IMG/VR virus record: IMGVR_UViG_3300003324_000164
Coordinates: 1 to 24,720 of that record
DNA length: 24,720 nucleotides
Source of the DNA: a virus
Strand: one strand, 5' to 3'
In this document: positions 7,299 through 14,800 of the stretch, in pieces
Numbering within the stretch: the first letter of the stretch is position 1
How the letters are laid out: the number at the start of each line of letters is the position of its first letter
The notes under the pieces: generated by a model
Told to the model about the DNA's origin: nothing
Database searches by the model: none
Seen by the model: only the letters and a program-made list of their open reading frames with translations
Translations under genes and position numbers: made by a program

Positions 7299-9632
7299 TC
7301 ACTTCGTGGTCGGCTGCTTGCGGACGGCTTGCACGGCAGAGCCGAGGTCGGCGCGGATGCGGTCGATCTCCTGCTGTTCGAGGCCAGCCGCCTGCAGGCT
7401 CGGGGCGAGCGTCGCTTGGAAATAGTTGTCGAAGTCCTGCGAGCCGCTCGACGCGAAGTCGCTGAACGCCTTGCTGAGCATGTTTTGCATGTCCGACGAC
7501 AGGTTACGAACCGAGTCGAGCTTGGCGATCTGCCGCGCCTGGCGCTGCGCCTCCGCCCCTTGCGCCGTGTTGTTGAAGGCGTTGAGCCGCGCCAGATCCT
7601 GGTTCGACATTTGCGCCGCGATGTCGGAGGCCTGCCGGTTGCGATCGAGCCCGAGGCTTGCGGCTTGCTGCGCCGCACTCATGCTCTGCGTGTAGTCGGC
7701 GCGCTTGCTGTCGTCGCCGCGGAACGCCATGTCGGCGCCCGTCGAGAGGCGGTCGAGCGCGGTCCGGTCCGCGGCGTTCATGGCGTTGGTTGTCGCCGTG
7801 TACCGGTTCGTCTCCGCATTGTCGGCGGCGGAGGCGATGTTGCCGAACGCATTGAGGCCGCTGACGCGCGCGTTCTGCGCCGCCGTCGCCTGGCTGTCGG
7901 CGCTGTTCGCCAGGTCGCCGAGCAGGCGGTTGCGGTCGAGCTCGGTTCCGGCGAGCTGGTTATTGATGTTGGCGTACGTCTGCGCGCCCTCGAGGTTCGC
8001 CCGGAATGCATCCGTCGCCGACAGGTCGGCGTTGCGGCTCATGTTGCCGAGCAGCTCGTTGCGGCCGAGCTCGAGGTTGCCCTGCATGTTGTTCACGTTC
8101 GCGAACGTGTCGACGCCGCGCAGGTTCGAGTTGAACGCATCGAGCGCGGTCTGGTCGGCGGAGCGGGCCTGGTTACCGAGCATCGTCTGCTGGTTGAGCG
8201 TCTGGTTGCCGGCCATGTTCGCGAGGTTGCCGTACGTTTCGAGGCCCGACAGGTTCGCCCCGAATGCGGCGAGGCTCGACAGGTCGCCCATGCGCGCCTG
8301 CTCGCCGAGCAGCTGCTGCCGCGCGCGCTGTTCTTGCGCCCGTTGCATCTCGGCATCAAACGAGCGGTTGGCGCGCTGCGCGTTCAAGTCGGCGATGATG
8401 TTGCCGACCCCGCTCAGCGCCTCGCTCGACCCGTACACGCCGCGCCCGGCGCTCTGCCGGTTGTAGTCTTGGGTGCCGAGCTGGATGGCCCGGTCGTAGA
8501 ACGGATCGAAGTTGGCGATCGGCAGGTCGCCAAACGCCTGCTGGGTCTGCGCGTACTGCCCAGCGGCGAGGTTCGGATCGTTGTACTGCCCCATCGAGCC
8601 GTAGGAGCCTTTGACCTGGTCGTAAAACTGCTGCCCAGCGAGCGGCCCATACGAGGCGTTCTGCTGGTATTGGCTCATCGCCTGATTGCCGCCCTGGTAC
8701 TGGCCGAGCTGGCCGTACATGCCCGCGAGCTGCCCGAGCCCCTGCTCGCCCTGCGTCCCGTTGGCGAGGCTCGCCGCGCTCTGGTTGTACTGACCGAGCG
8801 CGTTGTTCGCGCCGTTATAGGTGCCGTTCTGCGCGTAGCCGCTCGCAATCCCGGCGAGGCCCTGCTCGCCGCGACTGCCGTTGGCGAGGGATGCGGAGCT
8901 CTGGTTGTATTGGCCCTGAGTGTTCTGCCCGCCCTGGTAGTTGACGAACGAGCCGTAGTCCCCCATCGCCTGGTTGTAGAAGGCGGAGGCCGGGCCCTGA
9001 GCGCCGAAGTTCTGCGTTGCCTGGCGCGCGTACTGCTCGCCGGCGAACGGGTCCATGAACTGACCCTGGACCTGGTTCCAGTACTGCTCGCCGTAACCCG
9101 GGCCGTCGAGCGACCCGAGGTTTTGGTTCATGTACGCTTCGCCCGCGCTCGGGTTCTGCAGGTTGTTGTACTGCTGTTGCAGCATCCCCGCGCTCGGGTC
9201 TTCGAGCAGCCGGTTCTGCGTGTATTCGAACGCCTGTTCGCCGTACCCCGGATTCGTCAGGTTGTTGCCGGGGCTTTGCATGGGGCCAGAGCCCGACACG
9301 CCGCTGCCCGAGCCGCCGCTCGACGGGAAGGGGACGCCGCTCTCGCGGTAGTCCATCTGCCCGAAGGCGTCCGGGGTCTGCCCACCGCGCGTCTGCATCG
9401 GCGTCCCCGAGAGGCCCGACGAGTAGGGGCTCGGCATGGCCACCGGCGTTCGGCGCGCGAGCGCCGCCTGCTGGCGCGCCTGCTGGTCGAGCGCCTGCTG
9501 GATCTTGGCTTGCTCGGCGGGCGACTTGGGCAGCGCGCTGACCGACGGCGAGCCGCGCACGGGCGCGGCCGCCGGCACGCTATCGTCTTGCCAGACCTGG
9601 TAACCGGTGAGCGGATCGACTTGCCAGCCCAT
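7299..9632 (-). CDS. Repeat-rich Gln/Asn/Gly internal virion protein (777 aa)
   Basis: The start ATG 9632 overlaps the upstream TAA as TAATG; a longer upstream frame would lie inside the previous gene. Three repeat blocks can be seen. Residues about 128-222 hold several short units of about 17 residues around P-x-A/Y-G-E-Q. Residues 240-319 hold two near-identical 40-residue units (GQYNQSSASLANG and GQYNQSAASLANG). Residues 442-613 hold four consecutive units of exactly 43 residues. The 43-residue block is helical and Asn/Ala-rich. The C-terminal 150 residues are ordinary helical sequence. Between a small Gln-rich protein and the transglycosylase protein, it is probably one of the ejection proteins. 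No enzyme motif is seen, and I do not recognise a named family. Confidence 0.78.
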   Translation of the reverse strand: MGWQVDPLTGYQVWQDDSVPAAAPVRGSPSVSALPKSPAEQAKIQQALDQQARQQAALARRTPVAMPSPYSSGLSGTPMQTRGGQTPDAFGQMDYRESGVPFPSSGGSGSGVSGSGPMQSPGNNLTNPGYGEQAFEYTQNRLLEDPSAGMLQQQYNNLQNPSAGEAYMNQNLGSLDGPGYGEQYWNQVQGQFMDPFAGEQYARQATQNFGAQGPASAFYNQAMGDYGSFVNYQGGQNTQGQYNQSSASLANGSRGEQGLAGIASGYAQNGTYNGANNALGQYNQSAASLANGTQGEQGLGQLAGMYGQLGQYQGGNQAMSQYQQNASYGPLAGQQFYDQVKGSYGSMGQYNDPNLAAGQYAQTQQAFGDLPIANFDPFYDRAIQLGTQDYNRQSAGRGVYGSSEALSGVGNIIADLNAQRANRSFDAEMQRAQEQRARQQLLGEQARMGDLSSLAAFGANLSGLETYGNLANMAGNQTLNQQTMLGNQARSADQTALDAFNSNLRGVDTFANVNNMQGNLELGRNELLGNMSRNADLSATDAFRANLEGAQTYANINNQLAGTELDRNRLLGDLANSADSQATAAQNARVSGLNAFGNIASAADNAETNRYTATTNAMNAADRTALDRLSTGADMAFRGDDSKRADYTQSMSAAQQAASLGLDRNRQASDIAAQMSNQDLARLNAFNNTAQGAEAQRQARQIAKLDSVRNLSSDMQNMLSKAFSDFASSGSQDFDNYFQATLAPSLQAAGLEQQEIDRIRADLGSAVQAVRKQPTTK
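7794..8309 (-). repeat. Four tandem 129-base (43-residue) coding repeats
   Basis: Residues 442-484, 485-527, 528-570 and 571-613 of the 777-aa protein align without gaps. Each begins with Leu-Gly (LGEQAR, LGNQAR, LGNMSR, LGDLAN). Each carries a central A/L-rich segment ending in ETYGN, DTFAN, QTYAN or NAFGN at the same offset, and then an Asn/Gln-rich stretch. A weaker fifth copy may follow. The copies differ at many positions, so they are old duplications. Confidence 0.85.
8676..8915 (-). repeat. Two tandem 120-base (40-residue) coding repeats
   Basis: Residues 240-279 and 280-319 of the 777-aa protein share GQYNQSxASLANG, then GEQGL and a Tyr/Gly/Gln-rich tail. A third partial copy (SQYQQNAS) starts right after. 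The spacing is exactly 40 residues, which points to in-frame duplication. Confidence 0.8.
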
Positions 9633-10138
9633 TAGTAACGCCGTCCTTGCTGCGGCATCGGGAGCGAGATCGGCTGCGGCTGTTGGGGCAGCGGGCGGAG
9701 CCCTTGCTGCAGCATCGCTTGGCGCTGCTGCTCCTGCTGCCGGCGGAGCACCTGATCTTTGCGCTCCTGATCGGTGCCCGTGCCCCACTGCTGTTGCGGC
9801 CGTGGGTCGGCGGCCATTTGCTGCATCTGCTGCGGGTTGAACGCCGCTTCGGGGCCGAACATCTGGGCCACGGCTTGGTTGTACGGGTTGAACGCCAACA
9901 TCTGCTGGCCGAGCGCGTTCATGCGCATCTGCGCGTTGCGCTCGCGCTGCTTGGCGGTCTCCTCGGCGAGGCGCTTCTGCGTCTCGGCGAGCTGCTTGGT
10001 AGCGTCACCCTGGGCGCCGAGCAGCGGTCCGAGCAGCGGAACCTTGCTCATGGTGTCCTCGCCCACGACGGCGCTCAGACCCATGCCGATCGGTCCGAGC
10101 AGGCCGAGGCCTTTGGCGGAGAAGGGGTTGAAGCCCAT
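9632..10138 (-). CDS. Small Gln-rich internal virion protein candidate (168 aa)
   Basis: It starts at ATG 10138, overlapping the tail-hub stop as TAATG, and stops at TAA 9632-9634, overlapping the next ATG. The N-terminus has a short hydrophobic Gly/Leu segment (residues 9-26, KGLGLLGPIGMGLSAVVG), followed by a charged helix (QLAETQKRLAEETAKQRERN) and a Gln/Pro/Met-rich tail. Size, hydrophobic N-terminus and position right after the tail hub recall small ejection proteins such as T7 gp14 or P22 gp7, but no sequence match is claimed. It is the first of four genes that look like the DNA-ejection set. Confidence 0.72.
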   Translation of the reverse strand: MGFNPFSAKGLGLLGPIGMGLSAVVGEDTMSKVPLLGPLLGAQGDATKQLAETQKRLAEETAKQRERNAQMRMNALGQQMLAFNPYNQAVAQMFGPEAAFNPQQMQQMAADPRPQQQWGTGTDQERKDQVLRRQQEQQRQAMLQQGLRPLPQQPQPISLPMPQQGRRY

Positions 10139-11748
10139 TAGCTGTCCTCCAGCGTGGTGAAATGTTCGGTGACGCGAACGAGGTAGAGCTCCGCCTCGTC
10201 CGGGAATCGGAAACGCCACTGCCGGCGCCGATAGACGCCAAGCGAGCGGATGGTGACGACCGGGTTCATGTCTCCGTCGTCGACCGAGAGCTCGATAGGC
10301 ACCGTCTCCCACTCGTCGGTGAGCGAGTCGCGGTAATCGAGGTAACAGACCACGTCGCGGCTGAGCGCCGCCGTGCGCTTGAACGTGAGGTGGACCGCCT
10401 GGCAGTGTTTGCGGTTGTCGGTGTCGCGGTCGAGAAAGCCGCTCTTGACGTAGGCGACGATGGGCGCGCCGAGGTCGGTGGTGAAGTCGAACGAGAGCAG
10501 CCGCACCGTGCCGTCATCGAGCCCGACGACGTTCAGCCCGCCGTCGGAGCGCAGGTGATGGCTGCACACCGGGAACAGCGAGAAGTCGTCCGTGGTCGAG
10601 CTATGCAGCGCCCACCGGCCCCAGCCGATGCCGGGCTGCAGGACGAGCGTCTCCTGGTCCGTCTCGAACCGGAAGACGATCGCCTCGAGGAACCCGTCGC
10701 TGACCCGATAGGCGTAGCAGTCAGACGGCGTCGTGAGCTCGTCGAGCGTGCGCTGGATGGGCTCGCCGATGTCCTGCACCTCGCGGCCGTCGCTGATGAC
10801 GATGCGCGTCAGGTGATCGAGCCAAGCGAACTTCTCGTCGAGCTTGACCGGCGAATACGGCGCGAGACACCCCACCTCTTTCGTGATGCTCGGCGCGAAC
10901 GTCACGGAGGTGTCGGGCGCGAACAGCTGCAGGCTCGTCCGCCCAAACAGATAGAGGTCGTTCGTATTCTCGGCGATCGCCACGATGCTGTCTGCGCGCG
11001 CCTCCGCGGTGAAGAAGCCGGCAGCGCCCGGGCTCGGCGTCCACGTCTCGTGCCCGGTCGTGTCGGTGATGCCCTGGGTGATGTCCGAGTACCGGACCTT
11101 GGTTTGATCGAGCTGGGTGTCGTTGGCGAGGATGCGCGAGCTGTTCGGAATGACGTGGGAGGCGAGCGGAGGGCAGCCCCCGAGAAACGCCATCTCGTGG
11201 TAGTCGGGATTCGGGTTCGTGAAATTCGGCGCGCTGAACGTCTCCGGCCGAATGTCAATCTTGCCAATCTCGGCGCCCCCGGCGATCACGAGGAGTGCCT
11301 CTGTTTCGGCGAACGTTGGCCGGGGGAATCGCGTCGTTGCGATGGCTGCAGGCGTGGCCAGACGATCCTCGTCCGCCGTCCCCGTCCCTACGAGCGTGGC
11401 GCTGCCGCCTGCGATTCGGTAAACGTTCCGGCCGCGATTGTGCCCTCCACCCGAGGCGTTTACGGTGGCGCCTACCGCGTACAGCACGCCGGGGTGCGTC
11501 CCCGAGACAGTGGCTGTGCCCGTGGTGTGGGCTACTCGCTCTTCCGTGAGGTACAGCCCGAGCACCCCCGCCGCGTCGATTGAAGTATCGGGAGCGACAC
11601 CCGTGTAGGCGCCAATGCCGGGTCGCTTTCGGAGGACGCCTCGGCTGTCGAGGACGACGTTGTAAGCCTCGGGCGAGGCCCCGCTGAGCTCCTCGCTGCT
11701 CGTCTCGAGGAGCGGCGCGAAAGGGATCGGTTGGACGGCAGTGGACAC
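10138..11748 (-). CDS. P22 gp10-like tail hub / DNA stabilisation protein (536 aa)
   Basis: It resembles the P22 gp10 type of protein, which closes the neck and connects head adaptor to tail needle or fibres. Matching features are an early 'R.VLRKRPGI' segment (P22 has a similar LRSFPGI), then RYSDI and TW, a DLYLFGRTSLQLF segment (P22: FIVCFGSSTIEYF), a KEVGC turn, and FAWLDHLTRIVISDGREVQD before an EPIQR helix. Such proteins are beta-propeller-like. GTG 11748 is chosen because a GGGGG run lies 8 bases upstream and its N-terminus (STAVQPIPF) fits the family. GTG 11775 would add 9 residues but has no ribosome site. The stop TAA overlaps the next ATG. Length is close to P22 gp10 (about 470 aa). 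Confidence 0.75.
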   Translation of the reverse strand: MSTAVQPIPFAPLLETSSEELSGASPEAYNVVLDSRGVLRKRPGIGAYTGVAPDTSIDAAGVLGLYLTEERVAHTTGTATVSGTHPGVLYAVGATVNASGGGHNRGRNVYRIAGGSATLVGTGTADEDRLATPAAIATTRFPRPTFAETEALLVIAGGAEIGKIDIRPETFSAPNFTNPNPDYHEMAFLGGCPPLASHVIPNSSRILANDTQLDQTKVRYSDITQGITDTTGHETWTPSPGAAGFFTAEARADSIVAIAENTNDLYLFGRTSLQLFAPDTSVTFAPSITKEVGCLAPYSPVKLDEKFAWLDHLTRIVISDGREVQDIGEPIQRTLDELTTPSDCYAYRVSDGFLEAIVFRFETDQETLVLQPGIGWGRWALHSSTTDDFSLFPVCSHHLRSDGGLNVVGLDDGTVRLLSFDFTTDLGAPIVAYVKSGFLDRDTDNRKHCQAVHLTFKRTAALSRDVVCYLDYRDSLTDEWETVPIELSVDDGDMNPVVTIRSLGVYRRRQWRFRFPDEAELYLVRVTEHFTTLEDS

Positions 11749-11811
11749 GTTACGAGCCCCCGGTTCTGGAGGCACGATCCACAGCGGTCAGTCCAAAAGC
11801 CCGCCATCGCA

Positions 11812-12540
11812 TCACGGGCTCCACTGGGTGGAATACGCGAGCATCGCCTGCGTGCTCGTGTTCTCCATCGAGTAACGGATACACGCCTTCTTCTTCGTCT
11901 CGGCCATCGCGGCGAGGAAGCTCACCTTGTCGCTCGGCATGCTCGAATCGATCGCGAAATACCAAGCGAGCAGCCACACGATCGCGTCGAACCAGAAGCG
12001 TTCGAGGTCTGGCTGATTGCGGCCGTCGGCGTTCGACCCGAGCAAGCGAACGGTCTTCATCCGCATCGTCCCGGCCTCGCTCGGCACGGGCCAGAACTTC
12101 AGCTGAACGGTCGCGCCCTGCCGAAACGCGGCGTACATCGTCGGCCGCGTCGAGCTCGACCCCTTGGTCGTGATGAGCTGCCAGGTCGTGACGTCGACCT
12201 GTTTGCAGACGAGCTCGCCAGTCGTGTTTTTCGTGTCGTGGTTCTCGCTCGGCACGAACATCGCGTCCTCGAACACATCGAGGATGGTGTCGGGCAGCGT
12301 GTACGCGCTCTCGCCCCCGAGGATCGGCAGGTCGTAAAACTGCGTGGTGCGCGCCATGAAGCCCTCGACGGCCAGGGCGTCGACGATGAGATCGAGCAGC
12401 TGCCGGCCGTGCTCGAGGCGCGCCGTCATGTTCGCGCCGGACAGGCGCGCCTCGACCGGCACGATCCCGGCGCGCTTGAGCGCGAGCAGGATCAAGGTGT
12501 TGATGCTGACCGGAGCGGAGGGCGCGGACGCAATCGCCAT
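11812..12540 (-). CDS. Head-tail adaptor, P22 gp4-like (242 aa)
   Basis: The layout fits the gp4-type adaptor that docks under the portal ring. There are an N-terminal helical region (residues 14-62, INTLILLALKRAGI and GRQLLDLIVDALAVEGFMAR), a beta segment with SAYTLPDTILDVFEDAMFVP (about 80-99), a late LKFWPVPSEAGTMRMKTVRL strand pair, and C-terminal helices. The 'SYTLP' and 'WPVP' motifs are typical. It lies directly upstream of the gp10-like gene, the same order as in P22. The start ATG 12540 overlaps the previous TGA as TGATG. At 242 aa it is longer than P22 gp4 (166 aa). The call rests on remembered family features. Confidence 0.65.
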   Translation of the reverse strand: MAIASAPSAPVSINTLILLALKRAGIVPVEARLSGANMTARLEHGRQLLDLIVDALAVEGFMARTTQFYDLPILGGESAYTLPDTILDVFEDAMFVPSENHDTKNTTGELVCKQVDVTTWQLITTKGSSSTRPTMYAAFRQGATVQLKFWPVPSEAGTMRMKTVRLLGSNADGRNQPDLERFWFDAIVWLLAWYFAIDSSMPSDKVSFLAAMAETKKKACIRYSMENTSTQAMLAYSTQWSP

Positions 12541-12908
12541 CAGAACTGCCTATCGCCGGTGTTGCCGGTGCTGCCCCAGGAGGTGGAGTAGTAGACGTCG
12601 GCCGCGGTCGTGCGCCGCACCGGGCCGACGTAGCTCGACGACGAGCTCGGGTTTCCGTCGCTGTCGACGTCGGGTCGAGCCCCGTCGGCAGGGGTGACGA
12701 GGCTCGCCTTGCTGGCGAGCGCCGCCGCCCGAGCCGCCGTGATCTCGCTCAGCGTGAGCGCGTCGCGCCCGGCGCGATCGTTCTCACAACGAAGCAGTCC
12801 GTCTCGTCCACGGGTCAGGGCCGAGCGTAACCACATGACGCCGCACACGTCGCATTGCGACAGGTGCTCGCCCTTGCGGTCGACGTTGCGCGGTACGCTT
12901 CGGCCCAT
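12540..12908 (-). CDS. Small protein with incomplete zinc knuckle (122 aa)
   Basis: ATG 12908 follows the beta-helix gene stop by 7 bases, with a GGGAG run immediately upstream. The N-terminal third has C19-x2-C22 and C41. A fourth Cys expected near residue 44 is replaced (CEND), so the site looks incomplete. The middle is helical (LTLSEITAARAAALASKASL) and the C-terminus is Ser/Gly-rich. Small zinc-knuckle proteins of this type occur among phage head and neck genes, with unknown function. It is transcribed between the beta-helix and gp4-like genes, so a head-completion accessory role is possible but unproven. Confidence 0.65.
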   Translation of the reverse strand: MGRSVPRNVDRKGEHLSQCDVCGVMWLRSALTRGRDGLLRCENDRAGRDALTLSEITAARAAALASKASLVTPADGARPDVDSDGNPSSSSSYVGPVRRTTAADVYYSTSWGSTGNTGDRQF

Positions 12909-12915
12909 ACTCCCA

Positions 12916-13803
12916 TCACGCGCCCGTAACCAAGAGGCTCGCGGCCGCCGTCTCTTCGCCGCCGTAGTTCTCGTGGTTGCCCACCGTGGTGATGGTGGCC
13001 GCCCCGAGGACGATGACGCCAGCGCCGCCCGTCGAGGTAACCGCCGTCTTGAAGAAGTTGCCCGCGTAGTGCCCCGAGATGCCGCTCGTGTTCGCCGTCG
13101 AGGAGAACCCGCCGCCGCTCGTCGCCTGCGCCTGGCGGGCGATGTTGTTGAGCACGAGGAAATTCGTGCTCGCCGCGCCCGTGATGGCAATCATCGTCGC
13201 GGTCGAATCCGCCACGATGTTGTTGCCGACGATCGAGCACGTCGCCGCGCCGGTGACCGCGATCGGAGAGTTGGCGCCGAGGGCGAACCCGCCGAAGTTC
13301 AGGAAGTTGCCCGCGAGGGTGCAGCCCGCTCCGGTGATCACGATCGATGCCGTGGCCGCCGCGACGCCGCCCACGATGTTGAACCCCGCGAGCGTGACGT
13401 TCGCGACGTTCAGCGCGATGCTGGCGCCCGTGTGGGTCAGGTTGATGGTCGGCGCGTTCGTCGACCCCGGCACGCCGCAGCCGAGGATCTGCGCCCCGGC
13501 AACGAGGTTGGCCCAGACCGCGCCCGTGGTCGAGTACGTCTCGGTGTGACCCGGCAGAACGTACACGATGTCATTCTGCCCGCTACGGCAGCGCTTCAGG
13601 CCCTCGTTGATGGTCGCGACCAGCAGTCCCGAGGCAGCGAAATGATCCTCGCCGTCCTGAGCGCCCGTGCTCCGGACGTACGCCGCGACGCGCCCGCCGG
13701 GCTTGACGAGCGTGCCCCAGGGGGCACCGACGGCGGGGTAGTTCGAGAGGAACGGGGCGGCGTTGCCGAGGAAGTTGCCGGCAAAGTTGGGTACGGTGCT
13801 CAT
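12916..13803 (-). CDS. Parallel beta-helix virion protein beside capsid gene (295 aa)
   Basis: ATG 13803 overlaps the TAA of the 22-aa gene (TAATG). After an N-terminal region (RVAAYVRSTGAQDGEDH) comes DIVYVLPGHTETYSTTGAVW. Rungs of beta structure follow, with repeating hydrophobic, Gly, Asn and Thr positions (IALNVANVTLAGFNIVGG, GCTLAGNFLNFGG, TCSIVGNNIVADST). This is typical of right-handed parallel beta-helix proteins. Relatives with the 'VYVLPGHTET' opening are often coded next to phage capsid genes and are thought to be capsid decoration or spike proteins. A tail-associated role is the alternative. No catalytic residues are identified. Confidence 0.78.
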   Translation of the reverse strand: MSTVPNFAGNFLGNAAPFLSNYPAVGAPWGTLVKPGGRVAAYVRSTGAQDGEDHFAASGLLVATINEGLKRCRSGQNDIVYVLPGHTETYSTTGAVWANLVAGAQILGCGVPGSTNAPTINLTHTGASIALNVANVTLAGFNIVGGVAAATASIVITGAGCTLAGNFLNFGGFALGANSPIAVTGAATCSIVGNNIVADSTATMIAITGAASTNFLVLNNIARQAQATSGGGFSSTANTSGISGHYAGNFFKTAVTSTGGAGVIVLGAATITTVGNHENYGGEETAAASLLVTGA

Positions 13804-13871
13804 TAGCAGCCCTTGCCCTTCTTCACCGGCGGCATCGGCGCCGGCTTCGGCTTTGGCTTGGTTTTGGCCAT
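13803..13871 (-). CDS. 22-aa Lys/Pro-rich microprotein after the capsid gene
   Basis: ATG 13871 has an excellent ribosome site (TGAGGTG, partly made of the capsid stop codon) about 4 bases upstream. The frame encodes MAKTKPKPKPAPMPPVKKGK followed by Gly-Cys, then TAA, whose last base is shared with the next ATG (TAATG). The 22 residues include 7 Lys and 7 Pro and are strongly basic. The strong site and exact coupling make translation likely. The peptide may be a product, for instance a capsid-binding or DNA-binding peptide, or simply a coupling leader that sets expression of the beta-helix gene. Confidence 0.6.
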   Translation of the reverse strand: MAKTKPKPKPAPMPPVKKGKGC

Positions 13872-13878
13872 GGTCACC

Positions 13879-14790
13879 TCACGCATTGCTGAACAGGATG
13901 CAGCGGGGGTTGACCCAGCCGCGCGTCCACCGCGCCGTAATGGCGTAGTTCATCATCGTCTTGTCCTCGGTCACCCACGTGTTCGATTTGGGCTTGCGCC
14001 GCCAGAACCACATCAGGCCGAGGTCGGCGTCCGTGATGAGTGCCCAGTTCGTGGTCGTGTTCGTCCAGTACTTGACCGGCACGCCCTGAATGCTGAGATC
14101 ACGGTTGATGACGTTGATCGCGTTGAACGCGCCCGGGGTCGGGTCGTTCGAGCTGCCGAGCACCTCGCGCCAGACGCCCCACTGCTGCACGGGGTAAACG
14201 GCCTTCTTCGCTTCCACGCCGTCGATGAGGCCGTCGTGCCCAACCTGCTGCATGAGCTGAGCGTTGGCGATGACGAGCGCCGCCTTGCTCGGGCTCATGG
14301 CGGTGGCGAGCATGTTCGAATACGTGCCGCCACCGGGCAGCACGTGCGAGGTCGACGCGAGCGGCTGCCCGTCGCCGCCCACGAACGAGCTGCTCGTGGC
14401 GCGCACGAGAATCAGCGTCGCGTCGAAGTCGGCAAGCTTCCACAGCGACCGGCTGTTGCGCTTGGCCGCCATGATGACCTTGTCGTACTTCATGTCTTCG
14501 AGAGCCTCGTCGCTCACGATCATGCGCTGGCCGTAGGTGCGCGCATTGAACCGGGTGAGCGGGCCCTCGTAGATCGTCCCGACGGGGATACTCTCGCCTT
14601 CGGGCTTTTCACCCGCGAGGCCCGAGCCTGCGATCTCGTAGAACTCGACATAGTTGTCGGCCATGCTCTTGACGGTCATCCACTTGGTGAAAACCGCTTT
14701 CGAGCCGTCCGATCCGCTGTCGTCGGTGTCGATGTCCTCGAGCGTCTGCTTGAGCGCGAGGGCCGCTGTGCTGGTGAAAACTTCACTCAT
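13879..14790 (-). CDS. Major capsid protein, HK97 fold (303 aa)
   Basis: It builds the icosahedral shell. The N-arm (residues 1-40: VFTSTAALALKQTLEDI, then FTKW at 34-37) is followed by an E-loop-like region (about 45-80), the spine segment RMIVSDEALEDMKYDKVIMA (about 88-108), and an A-domain with NVINRDLSIQGVPVKYW. The end has WALITDADLGLMWFWRR, then ITARWTRGWVNPRCILF. The late R.RW..GW.nPR pattern is typical of HK97-type capsid proteins. About 300 aa is normal when a separate scaffold exists, and one lies upstream. ATG 14790 has TGAGGA upstream, spaced about 7. The gap to the previous gene is 10 bases. No protease gene is visible, so maturation cleavage is not indicated. Confidence 0.85.
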   Translation of the reverse strand: MSEVFTSTAALALKQTLEDIDTDDSGSDGSKAVFTKWMTVKSMADNYVEFYEIAGSGLAGEKPEGESIPVGTIYEGPLTRFNARTYGQRMIVSDEALEDMKYDKVIMAAKRNSRSLWKLADFDATLILVRATSSSFVGGDGQPLASTSHVLPGGGTYSNMLATAMSPSKAALVIANAQLMQQVGHDGLIDGVEAKKAVYPVQQWGVWREVLGSSNDPTPGAFNAINVINRDLSIQGVPVKYWTNTTTNWALITDADLGLMWFWRRKPKSNTWVTEDKTMMNYAITARWTRGWVNPRCILFSNA

Positions 14791-14800
14791 TGGTCATTCC

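Noticed and set aside
5055-9635. Very long open frame on the plus strand (over 1500 codons) opposite the ejection genes
   Set aside because: It is rich in Arg, Leu, Val and Ala with no domain. It mirrors the minus-strand genes, which have domains, ribosome sites and coupled starts. High GC content makes such antisense frames common.
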